44,879 bases of DNA from Planctomycetota bacterium (GTDB lineage: Bacteria; Planctomycetota; UBA1135; GCA-002686595), in NCBI GenBank assembly GCA_030746555.1, contig JASLMK010000041.1, positions 1 to 44,879 of the forward strand. The letters run 5' to 3'. Positions 17,454-26,700 of this stretch are shown here, piece after piece (position 1 is the stretch's first letter; each line of letters begins with the position of its first letter). The notes under the pieces were generated by a model that was not told where the DNA came from, did no database searches, and was given only the letters and a program-made list of their open reading frames with translations. A program made the position numbers and the translations under genes.

Positions 17454-18680
17454 ATGATCGAGTCCAACCAAGACCCCGCCGCCGCCATGTCGGAGCGCAT
17501 CACCTTCCCCGGTGCGTCGCGCACCCTGCCGACGGGCGAGCGCGAGTTCATGATGGACGTGCGCACGGCGGACCTCGAGATCAACATGGGGCCGCAGCAC
17601 CCCGCGACCCACGGCGTGATGCGGATCCTGATCCGCACCGACGGGGAGCTCATCACCGGCGCCCAACCGCACCTGGGCTACCTGCACCGCTGCGCCGAGA
17701 AGATCGGCGAGAACGTCGAGTGGCTGCAGTACCTGCCGTACACCGACCGCTACGACTACCTGGCGGCGATGAACAACAACCTCGGCTACAGCATGGCCGT
17801 CGAGGCGTTGCTGGGCGAGGAGATCCCGCGCCGGGCGCAGATGCTCAGGACCATCTGCGCCGAGCTGAATCGCATCGGGTCGCACCTGATCGCGTTCGGG
17901 ACCTACGGCCTGGATCTGGGAGCCTTCACGCCCTTCCTCTACGCATTCCGCGAGCGCGAGTGGATGATGGCGCTGTTCGAGAAGATCTGCGGCGCGCGGC
18001 TGACCTACAGCTACTTGCGCATCGGCGGCGTCTTCAACGACACGCCGCCCGGCTGGCTGCAGGAGGTCGAGCACTTCTGCGACGTCTTCGAGGAGAAGCA
18101 CAAGGAGTACGTCGACCTGTTGATGATGAACCACATCTTCGTCAAGCGCACGGCGGACATCGGGGTCATCCCGGTGGAGATGGCGCTCGACTTCGGCCTG
18201 ACCGGGCCGATGATCCGCGGCTCGGGGATCGACTTCGACCTGCGGCGCGACACGCCCTACATGCTCTATGGAGAGCTCATTGACGCCGGAGCCTTCGACG
18301 TGGTCCTGGGCTCGGGCGCCAAGGGAACCCTGGGGGACTGCTGGGATCGGTTCTACGTGCGCGTGATGGAGATGATCGAGTCGATCAAGATCATCCGCTG
18401 GTGTCTGGGCAGCATCGAGCCGGGGCCTGTGATCGCCGCGTTGCCGAAGGTCTTGAAGGTCCCCGCGGGCGAGGCCTACGTGGGCATCGAGAACCCGCGC
18501 GGCGAGTTGGGGCACTTCGTCGTCTCCGACGGCGGGAAGGTCGCCCGCCGCGTGCGCGTGCGCGGCCCCTCGTTCTGCAACCTGGCCGTGTTGGAGGCGA
18601 TCATGCCGGGCACCCTGCTCGCCGACGCCGTCGCGATCGTCGGCTCCACCGACGTCGTCATCGGAGAGACGGACCGCTGA
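17454..18680 (+). CDS. nuoD: NADH-quinone oxidoreductase subunit D (49 kDa)
   Basis: NuoD is the large quinone-site subunit, related to NiFe-hydrogenase large subunits. The 408-residue protein has EINMGPQHPATHGVMR (42-57), GYLHRCAEKIGE, and the C-terminal GDCWDRFYVRVMEM with the IGETDR end typical of the family. The hydrogenase-type metal-binding cysteines are absent, as expected. An alternative ATG at 17487 would shorten the N-terminus by 11 residues; both precede the conserved region. The next gene, nuoH, begins 4 bp after the stop. Confidence 0.96.
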   Translation: MIESNQDPAAAMSERITFPGASRTLPTGEREFMMDVRTADLEINMGPQHPATHGVMRILIRTDGELITGAQPHLGYLHRCAEKIGENVEWLQYLPYTDRYDYLAAMNNNLGYSMAVEALLGEEIPRRAQMLRTICAELNRIGSHLIAFGTYGLDLGAFTPFLYAFREREWMMALFEKICGARLTYSYLRIGGVFNDTPPGWLQEVEHFCDVFEEKHKEYVDLLMMNHIFVKRTADIGVIPVEMALDFGLTGPMIRGSGIDFDLRRDTPYMLYGELIDAGAFDVVLGSGAKGTLGDCWDRFYVRVMEMIESIKIIRWCLGSIEPGPVIAALPKVLKVPAGEAYVGIENPRGELGHFVVSDGGKVARRVRVRGPSFCNLAVLEAIMPGTLLADAVAIVGSTDVVIGETDR

Positions 18681-18684
18681 GGCC

Positions 18685-19824
18685 ATGGAGCACGGCAACC
18701 TCATCCATGAGCTGCTGGGCGGCGTGGCCCCCGAAGGGGTTCCGGCCTGGGCGATCGTCCTGGTGACGGCCGTCATCGGCGTCTCGCTGCTGATCGGCGT
18801 CGTCTCTGTGATCGCGATGTTCTCGGTCTGGCTCGAGCGCAAGGTCTCCGGCCACATCCAGTGCCGCTACGGCCCGATGTACGTCGGCGGCTGGCACGGC
18901 TGGGCACAGTCGATCGCCGACGGCGTGAAGCTCTTGATGAAGGAGGACATGATCCCCCTGGGCGCGGACCGCGTGCTGTTCGTGCTCGCCCCGGCCCTCG
19001 TGCTAGGCAGCATCTTCGGCGCCATGGCCGCCATGCCGCTCGCGCCGGGCTTCTACTTCGCCGACATCAACCTGGGCGTGTTCTTCATCCTGGGGATGTC
19101 CGCCCTGACGACCATCGGCGTGATCATGTCGGGCTGGGCGTCGAACTCGAAGTGGTCGCTGTACGGCGCCATGCGCGAGGCGGCGCAGGTCGTCGCCTAT
19201 GAGATCCCGCTCGGCATCTCCCTGCTCGCCCCGCTCATGGTGGCGGGGACCTTCAACCTCTTGGAGGCCAGCGAGGCCCAGAGCGGTTGGTTTGGGATGA
19301 AGTGGTTCGTCTTCCAGAACCCGTTTCTGATCCCCGCCGCGATCCTGTTCTTCGTCGCCGCCCTCGCCGAGACCAAGCGCGCCCCGTTTGATCTGCCCGA
19401 AGCCGAATCCGAGCTGGTGGCCGGGTTCATGACCGAGTACTCCGGCATCCGCTGGTCCTTCTTCTTCATGGAGGAGTACGCGGCGATGTTCCTGATGTCG
19501 TTGGTGGGGGCGGTGTTCTTCTTCGGCGGCTTCGAGAGCCCCTTCACGAGCCTCGCCGAGTGGGCCTTCGTCACCGAGGCCGGCGCCGACGGCTCCGCGC
19601 TCAGAACGGCCGGGCTCTTCGAGTTGCCGTTGCTCTACCACGTGACGGCGGGCACCGTCCTGGCCGCCAAGGCGCTGTTCGGCGTGTTCCTGATGATGTG
19701 GGTGCGCTGGACCGTGCCGCGCGTCCGCATCGATCAGGTCATGACCATGGGATACAAGTACCTGACGCCCCTGGCGCTGGTGGTCGTGCTCTTCGCGGGC
19801 ACCTGGGAGTGGCTGCTCAGCTGA
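18685..19824 (+). CDS. nuoH: NADH-quinone oxidoreductase subunit H
   Basis: NuoH is the membrane subunit that forms the quinone chamber with NuoB and NuoD. The 379-residue protein shows about eight or nine membrane helices and the conserved loop ERKVSGHIQCRYGPM followed by HGWAQSIADGVKLLMKED. A second conserved loop, ETKRAPFDLPEAESELVAGF then TEYSGIRW, is intact. Length is a little above the E. coli protein because of a loop insert near GFESPFTSLAEWAFVTEAGA. nuoI follows after 17 bp. Confidence 0.96.
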   Translation: MEHGNLIHELLGGVAPEGVPAWAIVLVTAVIGVSLLIGVVSVIAMFSVWLERKVSGHIQCRYGPMYVGGWHGWAQSIADGVKLLMKEDMIPLGADRVLFVLAPALVLGSIFGAMAAMPLAPGFYFADINLGVFFILGMSALTTIGVIMSGWASNSKWSLYGAMREAAQVVAYEIPLGISLLAPLMVAGTFNLLEASEAQSGWFGMKWFVFQNPFLIPAAILFFVAALAETKRAPFDLPEAESELVAGFMTEYSGIRWSFFFMEEYAAMFLMSLVGAVFFFGGFESPFTSLAEWAFVTEAGADGSALRTAGLFELPLLYHVTAGTVLAAKALFGVFLMMWVRWTVPRVRIDQVMTMGYKYLTPLALVVVLFAGTWEWLLS

Positions 19825-19841
19825 GCGGAGGACTCGGAATC

Positions 19842-20414
19842 ATGCGCGCATCGACCACATTCGGGGACTACCTGACCAACATCTGGGACGGGCTGCGCAC
19901 GACGGTCGCCGGCATGCGCATCACCGGCCGCTACCTATTGCAGAAGCCGATCACGGTCCAGTACCCCGACGAGCGCCTGCCGATCCCCGACCGCTATCGC
20001 GGGATCCACTACCTCGAGCAGGAGAAGTGCATCAACTGCCTCGCCTGCGCGCGGGCGTGTCCGATCGACTGCATCGAGATGGACGCCATCCGCCACGGCA
20101 AGGAGCTGGAGTGGGTCTCGTTCACGCTCGACTACCAAAAGTGCATGTTCTGCGAGCTGTGCGTGTACCCCTGCCCCAAGGACTGCATTCACATGGGGAC
20201 GGAGTTCGCCTACGTCAGCTTCGATCGCAGCGAGTTCGTCCACGACCTGCTCTCGTTCAAGGGCATGGCGCCCGACGCCAAGGTGCGCATGAGGGATGCC
20301 AAGGCGAAGCAGGCCGCCAAGCAGGCCGCCAAGCAGGCGGCGGAGAAGACCGAAGGGGCCGCCGGCGCGCCGGAGTCCGGCGGTGACGAGCAAGGAGGCG
20401 GCGATGGGAACTGA
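19842..20414 (+). CDS. nuoI: NADH-quinone oxidoreductase subunit I (2x 4Fe-4S)
   Basis: NuoI carries clusters N6a and N6b. The 190-residue protein has two ferredoxin motifs: CINCLACARACP (C63, C66, C69, C73) and CMFCELCVYPCP (C101, C104, C107, C111). The tail after about residue 145 is unusual: three copies of AKQA in a row (KAKQAAKQAAKQAAEK) followed by a Gly/Glu-rich end, a low-complexity extension not needed for cluster binding. The start is the ATG at 19842 with GGAGG upstream. The gene overlaps nuoJ by 11 bp, and the nuoJ ribosome binding site is inside this tail. Confidence 0.95.
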   Translation: MRASTTFGDYLTNIWDGLRTTVAGMRITGRYLLQKPITVQYPDERLPIPDRYRGIHYLEQEKCINCLACARACPIDCIEMDAIRHGKELEWVSFTLDYQKCMFCELCVYPCPKDCIHMGTEFAYVSFDRSEFVHDLLSFKGMAPDAKVRMRDAKAKQAAKQAAKQAAEKTEGAAGAPESGGDEQGGGDGN

Positions 20415-21021
20415 ACGCGCCTTCTACGCTTGCCTCGGCCTGGGGACTCTCGCCGCCGCGGGCTGGGGGACGAGCACGGGCGGCGTCGAGGGCCTGTTGT
20501 TCGCCGTCTTCGCCACCCTGACCCTGGGGGGTGGGCTGGTCTGCCTGTGGGAGCGCTCGGTCGTGCGCAGCGCCTTCGCCCTGTTGGCCACCTTCGGAGG
20601 GGTCGCCGGCCTGTTCCTCCTCCTGGGCGCGGACTTCCTCGCCATGGCCCAGATCCTGATCTACGTCGGCGGCATCTTGGCCCTGATCCTGTTCGGCGTG
20701 ATGCTGAGCCCGCCGGACATGGGTGAGCGCAAGCTCTCGCGCGTGGGCCTGGGACTCGCGGCGGTGGGCGGCGCGTTCGCCTGGGTGGGCGCGAAGGTCG
20801 CAGCCACGGTCTCGTGGGCGCAGGCCCCCGGGCCCCTCGCCCCCCCCGAACAGTCCCATGCGCGCGAGATCGGCGTCGGGTTCCTCGCGGCCGACCAGTA
20901 CGTCGTTGCCTTCGAGCTCGCCGCCGTCGTCCTGACCGTGGCGTTGGTCGCGGCGGTCTACATCGCTCGGCGCAAGATCACCGACTTCGAGGAGCCCGCA
21001 GAGACGGGGGGGAGCGCCTGA
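20404..21021 (+). CDS. nuoJ: NADH-quinone oxidoreductase subunit J
   Basis: NuoJ is a small antiporter-associated membrane subunit. The 205-residue protein has five hydrophobic helices, with FLAMAQILIYVGGILALILFGVM (about 79-101) as the most conserved stretch. The ATG at 20404 is preceded by AAGGAGG at about 20392-20398, the best Shine-Dalgarno site in the operon, located inside the nuoI coding end. Its TGA stop shares one base with the nuoK ATG (TGATG). Confidence 0.94.
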   Translation: MGTERAFYACLGLGTLAAAGWGTSTGGVEGLLFAVFATLTLGGGLVCLWERSVVRSAFALLATFGGVAGLFLLLGADFLAMAQILIYVGGILALILFGVMLSPPDMGERKLSRVGLGLAAVGGAFAWVGAKVAATVSWAQAPGPLAPPEQSHAREIGVGFLAADQYVVAFELAAVVLTVALVAAVYIARRKITDFEEPAETGGSA

Positions 21022-21323
21022 TGGGAGTCGAAGCCTACGTCGCCGTCTCCGCGGCCCTGTTCGCGCTGGGCGTGGTCTGCATCATCGCCCGCCGCAACAT
21101 CCTCTACGTGTTGATGGGCATCGAGATGATCCTCAACGCCGCCAACATCAACTTCGTCGCCTTCAACCGCTTCGGCGGTGACGGCCTCGACGGCCGCATG
21201 TTCGCGATCTTCACGATCATCCTCGCGGCGGCGGAGGCGGCCGTCGCCCTCGCCATCGTGCTGAACGTGTTCCACCTGTTCGACTCGATCAAGCCGAGCG
21301 AAGTCGACCTGATGCGCGAGTAG
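21021..21323 (+). CDS. nuoK: NADH-quinone oxidoreductase subunit K
   Basis: NuoK is a three-helix proton-channel subunit homologous to MrpC. The 100-residue protein has normal length and the conserved acidic residues in helix 2 (NILYVLMGIEMILNAANINF; Glu at about 35) and helix 3 (FTIILAAAEAAVALAIVL; Glu at about 72). It starts within the stop codon of nuoJ, and nuoL follows after 14 bp. Confidence 0.96.
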   Translation: MGVEAYVAVSAALFALGVVCIIARRNILYVLMGIEMILNAANINFVAFNRFGGDGLDGRMFAIFTIILAAAEAAVALAIVLNVFHLFDSIKPSEVDLMRE

Positions 21324-21337
21324 GCACAGAACTCGAG

Positions 21338-23593
21338 ATGGACTTCCTTCACTTCAGCCCCGAGACGGACTTCAAGCTCCTGCTTGCGGTGCCGCTGATC
21401 CCGCTCATCGGGTACGTCGTCCAGGTCTTCTTCGGCCGCTTCCTGCCACGCAAGGGTGACTGGCTCTTGACGGGCGGCATGGGCGTCTCGATGGCGATCG
21501 CCGTGTTGATGCTGGCCAAGGTCCTGCACGAGGGTGGTGGAGAGCACGGAGGTGGAGGTTTCTTCCAGCTCTCCTCCGACGCCGGGCTCAGCTGGGCCTG
21601 GCTCTATCAGTCGGGCAAGGCCGCCGTGTCGCCCCTGAACCTGGAGGTGGGGATCCTCTACGACGGGCTGGGCGCCGCCATGCTGGCCGTCGTCGGTGTG
21701 GTGAGCTTCTTCGTGCACCTGTTCTCGATCGGGTACATGAAGGGCGACCGCCGCTATCACCTGTTCTTCGCCAACATCAGCCTCTTCTCGGTGGCGATGA
21801 TCGGGCTGGTGCTGGCCGACAGCCTGCTCGTCCTGTTCATCTTCTGGGAGATCATGGGCCTGATGAGCTACCTGCTCATCGGCCACTTCTCTCACGACCA
21901 AAGCACCCCGTTCTTCCAGCGCTGGGCGACCTGGGCCTCGAAGAAGGCCTTCCTGACCACCCGCGTCGGGGACTGCTGCCTGCTCATCGGGATGATGATG
22001 TTCTGGCAGCACTACCACACCTTCGAGTTCGTCGATCTGTGGAGGCTGGCCAACGAGGACGTCGCCCGCAACGGGGGCGAGTGGCCGATGTGGATGACGA
22101 TCGCGGGCCTGTTCATCTTCGGCGGGACCGTCGGCAAGAGCGCTCAGTTCCCGCTCCACATCTGGCTGCCCGACGCCATGGCGGGCCCCACTCCCGTCTC
22201 GGCCATGATCCACGCGGCGACCATGGTCGCGGCAGGCGTCTTCCTCCTCGGACGGACCTTCCCGATTCTCTCCCCCGAGGTCCTGGCGGTGGTGACGGCG
22301 ACGGGCGCCTTCACGGCGCTCTTCGCCGCGACGATCGGCGTCACCGCCTTCGACCTGAAGGCGGTCCTGGCCTGGTCGACGATCAGCCAGCTCGGCTTCA
22401 TGGTGGCCGCCATCGGGACGGGAGGCATCGGTCTGGTCGCCGGCCTGTTCCACATGGTCACGCACGCCTTCTTCAAGTCGTGCCTGTTCCTCTCGGCCGG
22501 ATCGGTCATCCACGGCTGCCACCACGAGCAGGACATGCGCAAGATGGGCGGGCTGCGCACGCGCATGCCGCTCACCTTCGCGGCGATGGGCATCTCGACC
22601 CTGGCGATCGCCGGGATCCCGCTCTTCAGCGGCTTCTACTCCAAGGACAAGATCATCCAGGCGGCCTTCACCAAGACGAGCCTGGAGTTCTCCGGGGCCG
22701 CGGTCTTCGCCGCGGTCGCCCTGCCCATCGCGGCCGCGCTGACCGCGTTCTACATGTTCCGGATGATGTTCATGACCTTCGGCGGGACCTACCGCGGGGA
22801 GGTCGCCGAAGCGCACGGGCACGGGCACGGACACGACGAACACGACGATCATCACGACCACGAGCTCGTGCACTCCGAGGACGGCGGTATCGCGCCGGGT
22901 CATCCCGGCCCGCTGCCGGTGGAATCGTCCTGGCCGATGACGGTCTCGCTGTTGTGCCTGGCGGCCCTGGGTTTCCTGGGCGGGAAGTTCTGGCTCGCCG
23001 ACTTCGACGTCCTTGCCCACCACGCGCCGTGGTTCGTGCGCCTGGTCTCGCCCGAGACCCTGTACCCGGGCGTCGAGTTGATGAACGGCTACGGCCACGC
23101 GATCACCCACGAGATGGTCGAGCACGCCGAGCACACGGCGCACACCCTGGCGCTGGTTGTCTCCCTCTTGGTGGCGGGCCTGGGGATCTTCGGCGCCTGG
23201 TGGTTCTACGGGGCGCGCAAGGCGAGCCCCGAGCGCGTCGCAGCCGCCCTCGGGGAGGTCTACCGGACCGTCGCGCGCAAGTACTACGTCGACGAGTTCG
23301 TCAACGCCACGGTCATCCGCCTGACCCACCTCCTCGCGCACGTCCAGCGGTGGTTCGACGAAAACGTCGTCGACGGGATCGTGGTCGGCGTCGGTCGAGC
23401 CAACCGCTCTCTGGGTTTCCTCCAGGCCTGGTTCGACCGAACCGTCGTCGACGGTCTGGTCAACGGCACCGCCGCGGTCACCCAGCTCTTCGGCTCCCTC
23501 GCGCGCCTGTTTCAGACCGGGCGCATCCAGCAGTACGTCACCTTCGCGGTCGGCGGCGGGCTCATCGCCGCGGCCTGGCTGATCCTGGCCTGA
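21338..23593 (+). CDS. nuoL: NADH-quinone oxidoreductase subunit L
   Basis: NuoL is the distal antiporter-like proton pump with the long lateral helix. The 751-residue protein has the antiporter core with FWEIMGLMSYLLIGHFSHD then KKAFLTTRVGDCCLLIG, PLHIWLPDAMAGPTPVSAMI and MVTHAFFKSCLFLSAGSVIH. It is longer than the E. coli protein (613). Part of the extra length is a histidine-rich loop at about residues 491-512 (AHGHGHGHDEHDDHHDHELV), nine His in about 21 residues, which could bind metal. The C-terminal part contains the lateral helix and last membrane helix. Confidence 0.95.
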   Translation: MDFLHFSPETDFKLLLAVPLIPLIGYVVQVFFGRFLPRKGDWLLTGGMGVSMAIAVLMLAKVLHEGGGEHGGGGFFQLSSDAGLSWAWLYQSGKAAVSPLNLEVGILYDGLGAAMLAVVGVVSFFVHLFSIGYMKGDRRYHLFFANISLFSVAMIGLVLADSLLVLFIFWEIMGLMSYLLIGHFSHDQSTPFFQRWATWASKKAFLTTRVGDCCLLIGMMMFWQHYHTFEFVDLWRLANEDVARNGGEWPMWMTIAGLFIFGGTVGKSAQFPLHIWLPDAMAGPTPVSAMIHAATMVAAGVFLLGRTFPILSPEVLAVVTATGAFTALFAATIGVTAFDLKAVLAWSTISQLGFMVAAIGTGGIGLVAGLFHMVTHAFFKSCLFLSAGSVIHGCHHEQDMRKMGGLRTRMPLTFAAMGISTLAIAGIPLFSGFYSKDKIIQAAFTKTSLEFSGAAVFAAVALPIAAALTAFYMFRMMFMTFGGTYRGEVAEAHGHGHGHDEHDDHHDHELVHSEDGGIAPGHPGPLPVESSWPMTVSLLCLAALGFLGGKFWLADFDVLAHHAPWFVRLVSPETLYPGVELMNGYGHAITHEMVEHAEHTAHTLALVVSLLVAGLGIFGAWWFYGARKASPERVAAALGEVYRTVARKYYVDEFVNATVIRLTHLLAHVQRWFDENVVDGIVVGVGRANRSLGFLQAWFDRTVVDGLVNGTAAVTQLFGSLARLFQTGRIQQYVTFAVGGGLIAAAWLILA

Positions 23594-23625
23594 ACCACTC
23601 GGTCACCCAATCCCTGTAGAGCCCG

Positions 23626-25149
23626 ATGGACTCCACCCTCCTCACCTGGATCACCTTCATCCCGCTGATCGGCACGGCCGTGATCATGTGCCTGCCGCAG
23701 CGGGCGCTCGGCGCAGTGAAGGTCGTCAGCCTCGTTGCGACCTTCATCCCGCTCGTGCTGGCGACCGTCGCGTACGTCGGGTTCGACAAGACCACCGAGC
23801 AGATGCAGTTGGTGGCGAACGTCCCGTGGATCAGTGGCCTGGGCGTGAACTACCACGTCGGCGTCGACGGCCTGAGCCTGCCGCTGGTCTGGCTGACGAC
23901 CTTGCTCTTGTTCATCGGCGTACCGGCGAGCTTCGGGATCGAGAAGGCCGGCCGCGCGTACTACGCGCTGCTGCTCCTGCTGGAGGTCGGAATCGTCGGC
24001 GTCTTCGTCTCCCTCGACTACTTCCTGTTCTACGTCTACTGGGAGATCATGCTGCTCCCGATGTACTTCCTGATCGGGATCTGGGGCGGGCCCAGGCGGG
24101 AGTACGCGGCGATCAAGTTCTTCCTCTACACCCTAGCCGGCTCGGTCTTGATGCTGGTCGCCCTCGTGGCGCTGCGGCTGTCGAGCGGGACCTTCTCGAT
24201 TCTGGAGATGGTCGACATGGCCCAGGCGGGAGCGCTGACCGGCGCGAACCTGCCCTTCGGCGGCGTGCTGTTGGGGATGAAGTTCACCACCTGGGTGTTC
24301 TGGTTCCTCTTCGTGGCCTTCGCGATCAAGGTGCCGGTCTTCCCCTTCCACACTTGGCTCCCCGACGCGCACGTGCAGGCGCCGACGCCGATCTCGGTCA
24401 TCCTGGCGGGGATCCTCCTCAAGCTCGGCGGCTACGGGATGCTGCGGGCCTGCTTCCCGATCGTCCCCGACGCCTTCAGGACCTTCGCCTACGCGCTCGG
24501 TGTCCTGGGCGTGATCAGCATCATCTACGGCGCCTTCGTGGCCCTGGGCCAGACCGACTTCAAGCGCATGGTCGCCTACAGCTCGGTCAGCCACATGGGC
24601 TACGTGCTGCTCGGCTTCGCCGCCCTGACCGAGTGGGGGATGAGCGGCGCGGCCCTGCAGATGTTCAACCACGGAACCTCCTCCGCGGCGCTCTTCCTGG
24701 TCGTGGGCGTGATCTACGACCGCGCCCATCACCGCGACCTGAACGGCTTCGGCGGGCTGTCCCAGCCGATGCCCGTGTATTGGGGGCTCACGACGGTCGC
24801 CTTCTTCGCCGCCCTGGGCCTGCCCGGCATGGCCGGGTTCGTCTCGGAGGCGCTGACCCTGGTGGGGGCCTACGACTCGGCGGACCCGCGTTTCCGGATC
24901 CTCGTGCTCCTGAGCGTGATCGGCATCGTGATCACGGCCGGCTTCCTCTTGTGGGCCATGCAGCGCGTGTTCCTGGGGAGCCTCAACGAGAAGTACAAGG
25001 ACCTGCCCGACATCAACCTGCGTGAGATCCTCTGCCAGGCGCCACTGTTGTTCCTGTGCGTGGCGTTGGGGATCTTCCCCCACTTCCTCCTCGACTGGAT
25101 GGAGCCCAGCGTGCGCCATCTGGTGGGGCTGCTCGGCGGCGCGGGGTGA
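23626..25149 (+). CDS. nuoM: NADH-quinone oxidoreductase subunit M
   Basis: NuoM is the central antiporter-like proton-pumping subunit. The 507-residue protein has normal length and about 14 membrane helices. Conserved segments include YVYWEIMLLPMYFLIGIWGG (with the key helix-5 Glu), FPFHTWLPDAHVQAPTPISV and FKRMVAYSSVSHMGYVLLG. It begins 32 bp after nuoL, the largest gap within the operon, and nuoN starts about 9-15 bp downstream. Confidence 0.96.
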   Translation: MDSTLLTWITFIPLIGTAVIMCLPQRALGAVKVVSLVATFIPLVLATVAYVGFDKTTEQMQLVANVPWISGLGVNYHVGVDGLSLPLVWLTTLLLFIGVPASFGIEKAGRAYYALLLLLEVGIVGVFVSLDYFLFYVYWEIMLLPMYFLIGIWGGPRREYAAIKFFLYTLAGSVLMLVALVALRLSSGTFSILEMVDMAQAGALTGANLPFGGVLLGMKFTTWVFWFLFVAFAIKVPVFPFHTWLPDAHVQAPTPISVILAGILLKLGGYGMLRACFPIVPDAFRTFAYALGVLGVISIIYGAFVALGQTDFKRMVAYSSVSHMGYVLLGFAALTEWGMSGAALQMFNHGTSSAALFLVVGVIYDRAHHRDLNGFGGLSQPMPVYWGLTTVAFFAALGLPGMAGFVSEALTLVGAYDSADPRFRILVLLSVIGIVITAGFLLWAMQRVFLGSLNEKYKDLPDINLREILCQAPLLFLCVALGIFPHFLLDWMEPSVRHLVGLLGGAG

Positions 25150-25158
25150 TGGAGGCCC

Positions 25159-26670
25159 GTGGTCGTGGCTAACGCCTACCTCAACGGCCTCGCGGCCATC
25201 GCTCCGGAGCTCGTCCTCACCGGATTCGCTCTCGCCGCCCTGGTGTTCGACCTCGCCACCAAGGGGCGGGACTCGCGCAGGGTCGGCTACCTGACCTTGG
25301 TCGGTCTGGCGCTGACCTCGCTCCTGTTGGTCGCACAGTGGGGAGAGCCGTCGCGGACCGTCCTCGGGATGGTCACCGTCGACCAGTTCGGCAACTTCTT
25401 CAAGCTGTTCACCTGCGCCTCCCTCGCGGTGGTGGTCGTCTTCGTCCTGAACGACCGGCGCGAACGCCGCCACGGGATCGGGGAGTACTACTTCCTGCTG
25501 CTGGGCGCAGCGGTCGGCGTGTTCTTCATGGTCAGCACCAACAACCTGCTGTTGTTGATGTTGGGCCTGGAGCTTCTGAGCCTCGCGAGCTACTCCCTGG
25601 CCGGGTTCCACAAGGGCGAGCGCAAGTCGGCCGAGGCGGCGATGAAGTACGTGGTCTTCGGCGGCCTGTCGGCGGGGATCATGCTGTACGGGATCAGCCT
25701 GCTGTACGGCCTGACGGGCACGATCGACCTGGCGGTGATGGCCACGGGGGGGACCGGAGGCGTCCCCGCGGGCCTCGTCGGCCAGGTGTCCGAGAATCCG
25801 ATCCCCGTGGCCGTGGCGGTCGTGCTGATCCTGGCGGGCTTCGCCTACAAGGTCTCCCTCGTCCCGTTCCACTTCTGGACCCCCGACGTCTACGAGGGAG
25901 CGCCGACCCCGGTCACGACCTTCTTGGCCGTGGGCTCCAAGGCCGCCGGTTTTGGCGCTCTCCTGCGCTTTGTGGGCGTGCTCTTCGTGCACGAGGACGT
26001 GCAGGAAGCCGTGCGCGCCTACGGCGAGCGCGTGGGGTTGCTCATCGCCCTGCTCGCGGCCGTCACGATGACCGTGGGCAACCTCTCCGCCCTGCGCCAG
26101 AAGAGCCTCAAGCGCATGCTGGCCTACTCGTCGATTGCCCACGCGGGCTACGTGATGATCGGCGTCGCAGCGATGACCGCCGGCGGCTTCGAGGCCGCGA
26201 TGTACTACCTGGCGGCGTACTACTTCATGAACCTCGGCGCCTTCGGGTTCCTGCTGTACTTCGAGGGGGTCACCGGCAGCGATGCGATCGAGAGCCTCGA
26301 GGGGCTGGGCTGGCGCGCGCCGGTCGTGTCGATCGCCATGGTCGTCTTCCTGGTCAGCTTGACGGGACTGCCGCCGACGGTCGGATTCTACGGCAAGTAC
26401 CTCCTGTTCCAGGAGGGCATCGCCGCGGACCTGATCTGGCTCGTGGTCATTGCCGGGTTGAACAGCGTGATCAGCCTCTTCTACTACTTCCGTGTCGTGC
26501 GGGCGCTGTTCTTGTCCAAGCCCGCCGAGCGCGAAGCCGCTCAGCAGCCGGCCTTCGTCGGCCTACTTGCGGCCCTGGGGGTGGCGACCGTGTTCTTCGC
26601 CCTCTTCACCGCGCCCCTGGTGGACTGGGCTCGGCGCAGCATGGACCTCCTCTCGGCCGCGAGCGGCTGA
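25159..26670 (+). CDS. nuoN: NADH-quinone oxidoreductase subunit N
   Basis: NuoN is the proximal antiporter-like subunit and the last gene of the operon. The 503-residue protein has the expected helices and conserved stretches MLGLELLSLASYSLAGFHKG, VPFHFWTPDVYEGAPTPVTT and LKRMLAYSSIAHAGYVMIG. There is no ATG; two in-frame GTG codons lie at 25159 and 25165. The GGAGG at 25151-25155 is spaced better for the second (9 nt), which would remove two residues. It ends 30 bp from the convergent methyltransferase gene, with no obvious intrinsic terminator. Confidence 0.95.
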   Translation: MVVANAYLNGLAAIAPELVLTGFALAALVFDLATKGRDSRRVGYLTLVGLALTSLLLVAQWGEPSRTVLGMVTVDQFGNFFKLFTCASLAVVVVFVLNDRRERRHGIGEYYFLLLGAAVGVFFMVSTNNLLLLMLGLELLSLASYSLAGFHKGERKSAEAAMKYVVFGGLSAGIMLYGISLLYGLTGTIDLAVMATGGTGGVPAGLVGQVSENPIPVAVAVVLILAGFAYKVSLVPFHFWTPDVYEGAPTPVTTFLAVGSKAAGFGALLRFVGVLFVHEDVQEAVRAYGERVGLLIALLAAVTMTVGNLSALRQKSLKRMLAYSSIAHAGYVMIGVAAMTAGGFEAAMYYLAAYYFMNLGAFGFLLYFEGVTGSDAIESLEGLGWRAPVVSIAMVVFLVSLTGLPPTVGFYGKYLLFQEGIAADLIWLVVIAGLNSVISLFYYFRVVRALFLSKPAEREAAQQPAFVGLLAALGVATVFFALFTAPLVDWARRSMDLLSAASG

Positions 26671-26700
26671 GGGGCGGGCGTGGCCGCCGAGCCTCGACGC

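Noticed and set aside
21104..23341. Very long antisense frame opposite nuoK/nuoL (745 codons)
   Set aside because: It is the antisense shadow of a conserved gene in high-GC DNA; it has a His/Glu/Gln/Arg-rich composition and no recognisable domain.
24133..26142. Long antisense frame opposite nuoM/nuoN (669 codons)
   Set aside because: Same reason: a shadow of conserved membrane-protein genes with biased composition.
26671..26700. Terminator after nuoN
   Set aside because: The 30-bp gap has only a weak GC stem and no T-run.
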